Assembly: GCA_002353205.1 (NCBI GenBank)
Contig: DEJE01000053.1
Span: 1-18,011, forward strand
From: Prevotella sp. UBA2756
Lineage (GTDB): Bacteria > Bacteroidota > Bacteroidia > Bacteroidales > Bacteroidaceae
DNA: 18,011 nt
Direction: 5' to 3'
The first letter of the stretch is position 1; every line of letters begins with the position of its first letter. The notes beneath the pieces are model-generated. The model did no database searches, was not told where the DNA came from, and saw only the letters and a list, made by a program, of their open reading frames with translations. The translations under genes were made by a program, and so were the position numbers. Below are positions 1 to 7,511 of this stretch, piece by piece.

Positions 1-106
1 GTGTGACATTTCACGAGACGCACGCGTGCCTTCCGCTCGCCAGCAGGCGGCGGAGCATCGGTCATTCGGCCTTTGCTGCGCTGCCCGCCGCCGCTTGATG
101 GCATGG

Positions 107-143
107 AAAACAAATTGTTTTGGTGCGCAAAACAATTTGTTTT
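107..143. repeat. Perfect 15-bp inverted repeat, 7-nt spacer
   Basis: The left arm AAAACAAATTGTTTT (107-121) and the right arm AAAACAATTTGTTTT (129-143) are exact reverse complements around the spacer GGTGCGC. There is no gene directly on either side. It could be a hairpin, an operator-like site or part of a dispersed intergenic repeat. Confidence 0.8.
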
Positions 144-177
144 ACCCAGCAATTTTAATTGTTTTACCCAGCAATTT
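137..177. repeat. Two perfect 19-bp direct repeats, 22-bp period
   Basis: TTGTTTTACCCAGCAATTT occurs at 137-155 and again at 159-177. The first copy overlaps the right arm of the neighbouring inverted repeat, so the two structures form one compound AT-rich element. Within each copy, ATTG and CAAT can pair into a small stem. Confidence 0.8.
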
Positions 178-390
178 AATTGATGTTGCCACGCGGAACG
201 AACCAACCGCCAGCGCATCGACGATCTGTTGGCAACGCGCCCAGGCTCTTCCGGCACTCCCAGACGGTGCTTGTGGATGAGCGGAAAAAGAAGCCAAGCA
301 AACTCATGTGTATGAAGTAAAATCGAAAGATGAAGTTTTGTATCAGATAATATATGGGGTCAGATAACAGAATTCAACTTTCGCAAGTGC

Positions 391-434
391 GCCCCGAAGG
401 GGGCAGCCTTCCTATAGCCCAGGGCATTGCCCTG
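391..434. repeat. Pair of small GC-rich hairpins, likely dispersed intergenic repeat
   Basis: Two palindromes sit close together. The first has arms GCCCC (391-395) and GGGGC (400-404). The second has arms CAGGGC (420-425) and GCCCTG (429-434). The arrangement (a C-run/G-run hairpin, then a CAGGGC/GCCCTG hairpin) resembles intergenic repeats I associate with Bacteroides and Prevotella genomes. That resemblance is from memory and untested. Confidence 0.55.
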
Positions 435-468
435 TTATTCAAAAATATCGTAAAAAGAGAAGGTATTA

Positions 469-500
469 TTTGGTGGGATAAAAATTTATCCCTATATTTG
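469..500 (+). promoter_or_regulatory. Bacteroidetes-type promoter for the DUF4160-DUF2442 unit
   Basis: A -33 box TTTG (469-472) and a -7 box TATATTTG (493-500, matching TAnnTTTG) are separated by 20 nt, the standard Bacteroidetes spacing. The start codon at 518 lies only 17 nt after the -7 box, so the leader would be about 10 nt and has no Shine-Dalgarno sequence. Confidence 0.75.
475..492. promoter_or_regulatory. Candidate operator between the -33 and -7 boxes
   Basis: GGGATAAA (475-482) and TTTATCCC (485-492) form a perfect 8-bp inverted repeat with a 2-nt centre. It fills the promoter spacer and abuts the -7 box, so a bound protein would block RNA polymerase. The second gene of the unit ends in a helix-turn-helix, which makes autorepression a reasonable guess. 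Confidence 0.5.
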
Positions 501-517
501 CATCAAAAAGTGAAAAT

Positions 518-763
518 ATGCCCACAATACTCTTAGCGTTTGGATTACGATTCTACTTCTATTCTGAGGAGCACAGACCTATTCATGTACATGTGGAGAA
601 CGCAGATGGACGTGCCAAGTTCTCTCTGGAACCAGATGTAGAACTTGTCAAGAATGAAGGGATGAAGCCAAAAGATTTAAAGAAAGCCAAGGCTCTGTGC
701 GAGACTTTTCAAGAAGAGTTCATAGAGAAATGGCACGAACACATGGATGATAACGATGAATAA
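518..763 (+). CDS. DUF4160 domain protein
   Basis: The product is an 81-residue protein that matches the DUF4160 family along its whole length: it opens with MPTIL, continues with RFYFYSEEHRPIHVHVE, and has the AKF-LEP and VELVKNEG segments typical of the family. The HVHVE segment with its paired histidines is the most distinctive part. There is no signal peptide or membrane segment, so it is probably cytoplasmic. Its biochemical function is not known to me. It is the first gene of a two-gene unit: the stop is followed after 2 nt by the start of the DUF2442 gene, so translation is likely coupled. Start 518 fits the family N-terminus and the promoter just upstream. Base composition is clearly more AT-rich than the nitrogen genes to the right, which suggests separate acquisition. 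Confidence 0.85.
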   Translation: MPTILLAFGLRFYFYSEEHRPIHVHVENADGRAKFSLEPDVELVKNEGMKPKDLKKAKALCETFQEEFIEKWHEHMDDNDE

Positions 764-765
764 TT

Positions 766-1182
766 ATGGCAAAGATTGAAAAATTATGGTTTGATGCCAA
801 TCGCATTTATTTGTTGACAGACTCCGGCGAGACTTTAAGTCGTCCGCTGGAAGCATTTCCTGTATTGAAAGAAGCCTCTGAATCTGAGCGACTTGATTTT
901 AAAATTGGACGATTTGGTGATGACATACGTTGGGAGAAGTTGGATGAAGACATACACTTATCCAGTTTCTATGATATTGTTGAACCCAATCCTGATAATG
1001 AGGTGGCAAGAATATTTAGCCGATTCCCTCAGATTAATGTATCAGAAATGGCCAAGTATATCGGTATCAACAAAAGTCTACTGGCCAAATATATCTATGG
1101 TATCAAGAAGCCCAGCAGTAAACGAATGCAGGAAATCAAACAAGCATTTCATCAGATGGGGGAGGAGTTGATTGCCATTTAA
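766..1182 (+). CDS. DUF2442 protein with C-terminal helix-turn-helix
   Basis: The product is a 138-residue protein with two parts. Residues 1 to about 80 look like DUF2442 (KLWFDANRIYLLTDSGE at the start, WEKLDEDIHL near residue 63). Residues about 88-135 form a putative DNA-binding helix-turn-helix (VSEMAKYIGINKSLLAKYI, then GIKKPSSKRMQEI), resembling the Xre-like tails often attached to DUF2442. DUF4160 and DUF2442 genes are commonly neighbours, and here they are 2 nt apart. The order small protein then DNA-binding protein, plus a palindrome inside the promoter, resembles the layout of autoregulated toxin-antitoxin pairs. No toxin activity can be read from the sequence, so that remains a guess. 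The gene ends just before a strong terminator. Confidence 0.85.
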   Translation: MAKIEKLWFDANRIYLLTDSGETLSRPLEAFPVLKEASESERLDFKIGRFGDDIRWEKLDEDIHLSSFYDIVEPNPDNEVARIFSRFPQINVSEMAKYIGINKSLLAKYIYGIKKPSSKRMQEIKQAFHQMGEELIAI

Positions 1183-1193
1183 GAAGATAAAAC

Positions 1194-1237
1194 ACCAGCG
1201 AGACAAACAAAAGACACTTGTTTGTCTCGCTGGTTTT
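1194..1237 (+). terminator. Intrinsic terminator after the DUF4160-DUF2442 unit
   Basis: A perfect 17-bp stem (ACCAGCGAGACAAACAA at 1194-1210, with its reverse complement at 1218-1234) has a 7-nt loop and is followed by TTTTAT. It begins 12 nt after the DUF2442 stop. Because AAAA lies close to the other side, it may also work on the minus strand. Confidence 0.85.
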
Positions 1238-1465
1238 ATGTTGTTTAGGCTTAGATGTTAGCCTTAATACTCATCCTCGTTGAAAACACTAGCGAGATTG
1301 GAAATAAAATAGTTTTTATTGGAATGAGGTGTGAAATGTTAAAGTAACAACTTTGTTAGTAATAAACTTGTTAGTAATAATTTTATTTCATATCTTGCAC
1401 ACAGGCTAGTAGATGAAGAGTAAATCATGGATTAAAGATGGCTGTAGGGGGAGTCTTTGTTTCAT
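1238..1465. other. AT-rich gap between two convergent terminators
   Basis: No gene is supported here. The only structure I see is a direct repeat, TTGTTAGTAATAA at 1353-1365 and 1368-1380 (15-bp period). The segment separates the rightward two-gene unit from the leftward glnN end. Confidence 0.6.
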
Positions 1466-1502
1466 AAAAAAGAGAATGTGCCTATTTTGACACACCCTCT
1501 TT
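1466..1502 (-). terminator. Intrinsic terminator of the gltB-to-glnN gene string
   Basis: Read on the minus strand, AAAGAGGGTGTG (1502-1491) pairs with CACATTCTCTTT (1480-1469) through 12 base pairs, two of them G-U, around a 10-nt loop. The distal arm and the flanking bases give a run of six T. It lies 23 nt after the glnN stop codon. Confidence 0.75.
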
Positions 1503-1525
1503 GATATAAAGTTTAGGTGTCATAC

Positions 1526-3745
<2,220 letters not shown>

Positions 3746-3748
3746 TTT

Positions 3749-3777
3749 AATTTACGATTTGACAAGTTACTTTTTAC
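3749..3777 (-). repeat. AT-rich 29-nt spacer before glnN
   Basis: In the sense direction this starts GTAAAAAGTAACTTGTC and ends CAAATCGTAAATT, stopping 3 nt before the glnN start. It matches the spacers before dapF and gltD at about 26 of 29 positions. The heptad GTAAATN recurs. No Shine-Dalgarno sequence is present. Confidence 0.65.
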
Positions 3778-3784
3778 TATTTAT

Positions 3785-5020
3785 TTAATTATTCTTCCAT
3801 TGCGCGATGCGCTGCAGGGCTTCCTCGGTCTGTTCATGACTGCCGAAGGCGGTGAAGCGCACGTAGCCCTCGCCGCTGGGGCCGAAGCCTACGCCGGGGG
3901 TGCAGACCACATTGGCACCATATAGCAACTGCTCGAAGAACTGCCAGGATGTAGTGCCGTCGGGCGTGCGCATCCAGATGTAGGGGGCGTTCTCGCCGCC
4001 ATAGCACTCGAAGCCGAGGCTGCGCAGGACGGTGAGCATACGGGCGGCGTTCTCCATATAATAGTCGATGGTCGCCTGCACCTGCTGCTTGCCCTCGGGC
4101 GAGTAGATGGCCTCAGCGGCGCGCTGGCTGATGTAGCTCGTGCCGTTGAACTTGGTGCACTGCCGGCGCAGCCACAGCTGGTTGAGCGAAATGCACTCGC
4201 CCTCGAAGGTGGCCACGCTGACGTCCTTTGGCACGATGGTGTAGCCGCAGCGCACCCCCGTGAAACCGGCCGTCTTGGAGAACGAGCGGAACTCGACGGC
4301 GCACTTCCGCGCACCGCGAATCTCGTAGATGCTGTGAGGAATCTCCGGGTCACGGATATAAGCCTGATAGGCGGCATCGAAGAGGATGAGCGCGTCGTTC
4401 TTTAGCGCGTAGTTCACCCAGCGGCGCAGTTCCTGCTTGGTGATGACGGTTCCCGTGGGGTTGTTGGGATAGCAGAGGTAGATAACATCTACGGGGCGCC
4501 CCTTGGGCAGTTCGGGCACGAAACCGTTCTCGGCCGTGGTGGGCATGTAGCGCACGTTGGTCCAGCGGCCGTCGCGGTAGGTGCCGCAGCGCCCTATCAT
4601 CACGTTGGAGTCGATATAGACGGGGTAGATGGGGTCGGTCACGCCAATGAAGTTGTCCCAGTGGAGCAGCTCCTGGAAGTTGCCTGTATCGCTCTTCGCA
4701 CCGTCGTTGATAAACACCTCGTCGAGACTGAGGCGCACGCCGCGCGGGGCGAAGTCGTTCTTCAGGATAGCTTCGCGCAGGAAGTCGTAGCCTTGCTCCG
4801 GGCCGTAGCCCCGGAAACCGTCGGCGGTGGCCATCTCGTCGACGGCCTTGTGCATGGCCTCGACCACGGCAGGGCAGAGCGGCTGTGTGACGTCGCCAAT
4901 GCCGAGCGAGATGACGTCGGCCTTAGGGTGCATCACCTTGAAGACATTGACCTTCTTGGCAATGTCAGCGAACAAGTAGTTGTTCTGCAGATTCAGGAAG
5001 TGGATGTTTACTAATGCCAT
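3785..5020 (-). CDS. dapL: LL-diaminopimelate aminotransferase
   Basis: The enzyme is a PLP-dependent class I/II aminotransferase that converts tetrahydrodipicolinate to LL-diaminopimelate with glutamate as amino donor, bypassing the succinylase or acetylase branches. The product has 411 residues, the usual length. Diagnostic segments are LGIGDVTQPLCPAV near residue 40, GFRGYGPEQGY near 70, YPNNPTGTV near 185 and SFSKTAGFTGVRCGY near 246, where K249 is the expected Schiff-base lysine. The FNGTSYISQRAAEAIYSPEG segment is also family-like. The start at 5020 gives the usual short N-terminal tail (VNIHFLNLQNNYLF). It lies 55 nt after dapF and 39 nt before glnN on the same strand. Its next pathway step is encoded by dapF beside it, and its amino donor is made by gltBD further upstream. 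Confidence 0.95.
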   Translation of the reverse strand: MALVNIHFLNLQNNYLFADIAKKVNVFKVMHPKADVISLGIGDVTQPLCPAVVEAMHKAVDEMATADGFRGYGPEQGYDFLREAILKNDFAPRGVRLSLDEVFINDGAKSDTGNFQELLHWDNFIGVTDPIYPVYIDSNVMIGRCGTYRDGRWTNVRYMPTTAENGFVPELPKGRPVDVIYLCYPNNPTGTVITKQELRRWVNYALKNDALILFDAAYQAYIRDPEIPHSIYEIRGARKCAVEFRSFSKTAGFTGVRCGYTIVPKDVSVATFEGECISLNQLWLRRQCTKFNGTSYISQRAAEAIYSPEGKQQVQATIDYYMENAARMLTVLRSLGFECYGGENAPYIWMRTPDGTTSWQFFEQLLYGANVVCTPGVGFGPSGEGYVRFTAFGSHEQTEEALQRIAQWKNN

Positions 5021-5038
5021 TGTTATTTCGTTTTCTTT

Positions 5039-5086
5039 CGTTATTTCGGTATGTCGGTATGTCGGTATTTCGACATTACGGTATTT
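5039..5086 (-). repeat. Six 8-bp tandem units across the dapF stop and dapL leader
   Basis: On the plus strand six 8-bp units follow each other in register: CGTTATTT, CGGTATGT (twice), CGGTATTT, CGACATTA, CGGTATTT. The array begins in the dapF-dapL gap and runs through the dapF stop codon (5076-5078) into its last codons. It replaces the 29-nt spacer found before the other genes of this string. Confidence 0.75.
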
Positions 5087-5981
5087 CGACCTCGCCGTCG
5101 AAGACGAAGGCGGCGGGGCCGGTCATATAGACGTGGCGGTCGCTCTCGCGCCACTCGATGTGCAGCGTGCCGCCGTCCATCACGATGTCACTCTCGCGGC
5201 CTGCATGCCCGCTGAGACAGGCGGCCACAGCTGTGGCACAAGCCCCCGTTCCGCAGGCCATCGTAATGCCACTGCCCCGTTCCCAGACGCGGGTGCGGAA
5301 AGCCCCCCCTACGGCCCCCGAGGGGGCTTCTATAGACCTCGCGAACTCGATGTTGCAGCGCTGGGGAAAGGCAGGATGATATTCGAGGATGCGCCCTGCC
5401 TCGTCGACCTGGTCGATGTCATCGGTGAAGATGACGTAATGCGGATTACCCATCGAGACGAAGATGCCATCAACCAGCAGACCCTCCCCCGTCCCCTCCC
5501 TGTCAGGGAGGGGAGTAGATAGTCCTTCTACGAGATTTGGATTGTAGAGAGCCGCGTCTTCAAGGATGGGTTCACCCATATCGACTGTTACGCTTTCCAC
5601 CTCATTATTATTAATATGTAGGTAGAGCGTCTTAATACCCGAAAGCGTCAGCAGGCGAATCTCAGTCTCAAGGTAACCATTCCCCTCCCTCACAGGGAGG
5701 GGCCAGGGGTGGGTCTTCTCAAAGAGGTACTTGCCGATGCAGCGGCTGGCATTGCCGCACATCATCGCCTCGCTGCCGTCGGCATTGAAGATGCGCATAG
5801 CAAAGTCGGCCTCGGACACGTAACTGCGGTCGATGAGCACCAGCCCGTCGGAGCCGATGCCCTTGTGGCGGTCGCTCCATGCGACGGCGCAGGCCTCAGG
5901 ATGGACTATCGGGTGCTGCATGGCATTGACGTAGATATAGTCGTTGCCGCAGCCGTGCATCTTGGTAAATGGTACCAGCAT
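5076..5981 (-). CDS. dapF: Diaminopimelate epimerase with three in-frame insertions
   Basis: The enzyme interconverts LL- and meso-diaminopimelate, using a two-cysteine acid-base pair and no cofactor. Both active-site motifs are present: MMCGNASRCIG with C75, and ACGTGACATA with C243. The early FTKMHGCGNDY and RHKGIGSDG segments are also family-typical. The product has 301 residues, longer than the usual 260-280. The excess is three short Pro/Gly/Arg-rich inserts at about residues 90-101, 155-168 and 218-227, each encoded by a GC-rich palindromic element. They interrupt the segments after CIGKYLFEK, before LLVDGIFVSMGNPHYV and before FRTRVWERGSG, all outside the catalytic motifs, so the enzyme is probably active. 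It lies 55 nt after gltD and 55 nt before dapL. Confidence 0.93.
   Translation of the reverse strand: MLVPFTKMHGCGNDYIYVNAMQHPIVHPEACAVAWSDRHKGIGSDGLVLIDRSYVSEADFAMRIFNADGSEAMMCGNASRCIGKYLFEKTHPWPLPVREGNGYLETEIRLLTLSGIKTLYLHINNNEVESVTVDMGEPILEDAALYNPNLVEGLSTPLPDREGTGEGLLVDGIFVSMGNPHYVIFTDDIDQVDEAGRILEYHPAFPQRCNIEFARSIEAPSGAVGGAFRTRVWERGSGITMACGTGACATAVAACLSGHAGRESDIVMDGGTLHIEWRESDRHVYMTGPAAFVFDGEVEIP
5299..5338 (-). repeat. GC-rich palindromic element, class B, in dapF
   Basis: On the minus strand the element reads GGTCTATAGAAG, then the stem GCCCCC / 2 nt / GGGGGC (5327-5314), then CGTA and a seven-G run ending in CTTT. It is translated EAPSGAVGGA. About 35 of 40 positions match the plus-strand element at 10283-10322 in gltB, including the leading GGTCTATAG. 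Confidence 0.85.
5479..5513 (-). repeat. GC-rich palindromic element, class A, in dapF (second copy)
   Basis: The stem CCCCTCCCT / 3 nt / AGGGAGGGG (5513-5493 on the minus strand) is followed by the tail ACGGGGGAGGGTCT. It is translated TPLPDREGTGEG. It matches the element at 5682-5716 at 31 of 35 positions but lies in the opposite orientation. Confidence 0.85.
5682..5716 (+). repeat. GC-rich palindromic element, class A, in dapF (first copy)
   Basis: The stem CCCCTCCCT (5682-5690) / CAC / AGGGAGGGG (5694-5702) is followed on the plus strand by CCAGGGGTGGGTCT. It is oriented against the gene and is read from its complement as THPWPLPVREGN. Confidence 0.85.
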
Positions 5982-6010
5982 AATTTACTATTTGACAATT
6001 TACTATTTAC
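5982..6010 (-). repeat. AT-rich 29-nt spacer before dapF
   Basis: In the sense direction it reads GTAAATAGTAAATTG, then TCAAATAGTAAATT, and runs directly into the dapF start codon. It differs from the spacer before gltD at one of 29 positions. Further degenerate GTAAATN heptads extend upstream to the gltD stop. Confidence 0.75.
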
Positions 6011-6036
6011 GATTAATTTACGATTCTACGATTTAG

Positions 6037-7476
6037 CTATTTCGCCGTTCGGAGGTAGGAATCCACGCGGCGTGCCGTCTCTATACCGCTGGCCATGGCG
6101 CGAACCACGAGCGAGGCACCGTTGGCAGCATCACCGCAGACGAAGACACTCTCGGGATACTGCGGGTGATCGGGCTTCAGGAAGCCCATCGCCAGCAGGC
6201 AGAGCTCGGCCTTAATGACGAAGGGCTCGCCCTTGGCGACCATCTGCGGGCGAGGGGGCGGGGAACCCGCCGGAGAACCGCCGGGCACGGGGGCTGGTTT
6301 CCACTCAATCTCCTGCACCTTGACGCCCGTGAGCCGGCCGTTCTCGCCAAGAAATTCGAGCGTATTGATGTTCCATCGACGCGTGCAGCCCTCCTCATGG
6401 CTCGAGGTGGTCTTGAGCGTGCGCGGCCAGTTGGGCCACGGGTTCTGCGGGTCGTCGGGACCTTCCGTCGGGCGCGGCATAATCTCTATCTGCGTCACGC
6501 TCTTGCAGCCCTGCCGATGAGCTGTGCCTATACAGTCGCTGCCGGTGTCGCCCCCCCCGATGACCAGCACATTCTTGCCTTTGGCAGTGATGCGCTCGTC
6601 TTTGCTGAACTCCATGCCTGCCAGCACGCGGTTCTGCTGTGACAGCAGTTCGAGGGCAAAATGCACGCCTTTGAGCGAGCGGCCGGGGATGGGGAGGTCG
6701 CGGGCGGTGGGGGTACCGGTGGCGATGATGACCCCCCACCCGGCCTCCCCCGAGGTGGAGGTGCTGTACCCTTGTTCGTTGAGAGCTGCCATCAAGCCAT
6801 TTACGCCCTCCCCTCGGGGAGGGATGGGGAGGGGGTTATCGTAGCGAAACTCAATGCCTTCCTGCTCCATCAGTCGGATGCGGCGGTCAATGATGGCCTT
6901 GTTCAGTTTGAAGTTGGGAATGCCATAGCGCAAGAGGCCACCGGCGGCTTCGTTCTTCTCGAAAACGGTCACAGCATAGCCCTGCCGGTTGAGCACGTCG
7001 GCTGCTGCCAGACCGGCAGGACCGGCACCGACCACAGCTACCCTCTTGCCATTCCTGACGGGCACTCGCGGCTGGACATATCCCTCGCGAAAAGCAGCCT
7101 CGACAATGGCAGCCTCGTCCTCGCGGTTGGTCGTCGGTTCATGGTTGAAGCGGTTGAGCACACAGGCCTTTTCGCACAGTGCCGGACAAATGCGGCCTGT
7201 GAACTCGGGAAAGGGATTGGTGCTTGCCAGCAGTCGGTAGGCCTGTTCCCACTCGCCTTTATACAGGGCGTCGTTCCATTCGGGTGCCTTGTTCCCAAGC
7301 GGACAAGCCCAGTGGCAGAAAGGCACGCCGCAGTCCATGCAGCGGCTTGCCTGAAGCTTACGCTCACGCGTATTGAGCGTCTGCTCCACCTCGCCGAAAT
7401 CGTGAATTCTATCGTGAATAGGGCGATATCCCGCCTCTTGGCGGTGTACGTCTAAAAATGCTTTCGGATTTCCCAT
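6037..7476 (-). CDS. gltD: Glutamate synthase, small (beta) subunit
   Basis: This is the NAD(P)H- and FAD-binding subunit that passes electrons to GltB for glutamate formation from 2-oxoglutarate and glutamine. The product has 479 residues. The N-terminal iron-sulfur ligand region is present (CMDCGVPFCHWACPLGN near residue 42, CPALCEKACV near 97). The FAD-binding fold VAVVGAGPAGLAAADVL lies near 147 and is followed by GGLLRYGIPNFKL. The second nucleotide-binding motif VLVIGGGDTGSDC lies near 302. Between residues about 210 and 250, where relatives run smoothly from the RRIRLMEQEGIEF segment to VIIATG, there are two palindrome-encoded inserts. A Pro/Gly-rich stretch near 395-408 looks like a third insert of another kind. 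The key motifs are intact. It lies 35 nt after gltB. Confidence 0.95.
   Translation of the reverse strand: MGNPKAFLDVHRQEAGYRPIHDRIHDFGEVEQTLNTRERKLQASRCMDCGVPFCHWACPLGNKAPEWNDALYKGEWEQAYRLLASTNPFPEFTGRICPALCEKACVLNRFNHEPTTNREDEAAIVEAAFREGYVQPRVPVRNGKRVAVVGAGPAGLAAADVLNRQGYAVTVFEKNEAAGGLLRYGIPNFKLNKAIIDRRIRLMEQEGIEFRYDNPLPIPPRGEGVNGLMAALNEQGYSTSTSGEAGWGVIIATGTPTARDLPIPGRSLKGVHFALELLSQQNRVLAGMEFSKDERITAKGKNVLVIGGGDTGSDCIGTAHRQGCKSVTQIEIMPRPTEGPDDPQNPWPNWPRTLKTTSSHEEGCTRRWNINTLEFLGENGRLTGVKVQEIEWKPAPVPGGSPAGSPPPRPQMVAKGEPFVIKAELCLLAMGFLKPDHPQYPESVFVCGDAANGASLVVRAMASGIETARRVDSYLRTAK
6250..6291 (-). repeat. Pro/Gly-coding GC-rich insertion in gltD
   Basis: The coding strand holds two near-copies, CCGGCGGTTCT and CCGGCGGGTTCC, the second forming a small hairpin (GGCGGG / 3 nt / CCCGCC, plus-strand 6257-6271). 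It is translated VPGGSPAGSPPP between segments (EIEWKPA and RPQMV) that I expect to be close together in relatives. Its repeat nature is less certain than for the other elements. Confidence 0.4.
6731..6761 (-). repeat. GC-rich palindromic element, class C, in gltD
   Basis: The stem CCTCCACC / TC / GGGGGAGG (6761-6744, one mismatch) is followed by CCGGGTGGGGGGT. It is translated TSTSGEAGWGV. The same stem with a similar tail occurs at 16731-16763 in the purF-like gene, where it is read in another frame. Confidence 0.8.
6806..6837 (+). repeat. GC-rich palindromic element in gltD, opposite orientation
   Basis: The stem CCCTCCCC (6806-6813) / TC / GGGGAGGG (6816-6823) is followed by ATGGGGAGGGGGTT. 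It is oriented against the gene and encodes NPLPIPPRGEGV from its complement. It lies about 45 nt from the class C element in the same gene. Confidence 0.8.
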
Positions 7477-7479
7477 TTC

Positions 7480-7508
7480 AATTTACTATTTGAGAATTTA
7501 CTATTTAC
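7480..7508 (-). repeat. AT-rich 29-nt spacer before gltD
   Basis: In the sense direction it reads GTAAATAGTAAATTC, then TCAAATAGTAAATT, ending 3 nt before the gltD start. It fills almost all of the 35-nt gltB-gltD gap. It matches the dapF spacer except at one base. Confidence 0.75.
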
Positions 7509-7511
7509 AAT

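Larger units (their letters stand above)
1..468. other. Repeat-bearing stretch without a confident gene
   Basis: I see no gene here that I can support. A reading frame on the plus strand is open from the left edge (position 2) to a stop at 278-280, but its first part lies in a GC-rich segment where other frames are open too, and its second part translates the AT-rich repeats at 107-182. After the stop at 280 the same frame continues for 28 codons to a stop at 365-367 with an ordinary-looking composition (it includes EVKSKDEVLYQIIYGVR), which could be the tail of a decayed gene. The stretch holds an inverted repeat, two direct repeats and a pair of GC-rich hairpins, listed separately. Confidence 0.5.

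Noticed and set aside
26..280. 84-codon open frame at the left edge
   Set aside because: Part of it translates AT-rich repeats and part lies in a GC-rich segment open in several frames; there is no promoter, ribosome-binding context or family similarity I recognise.
354..536. 60-codon open frame overlapping the DUF4160 start
   Set aside because: It translates the GC-rich hairpin repeat and the promoter of the next gene and runs out of frame into DUF4160.
1353..1380. Possible CRISPR-like or iteron array from the TTGTTAGTAATAA repeat
   Set aside because: There are only two 13-bp copies with a 2-nt gap, with no further units or spacers.
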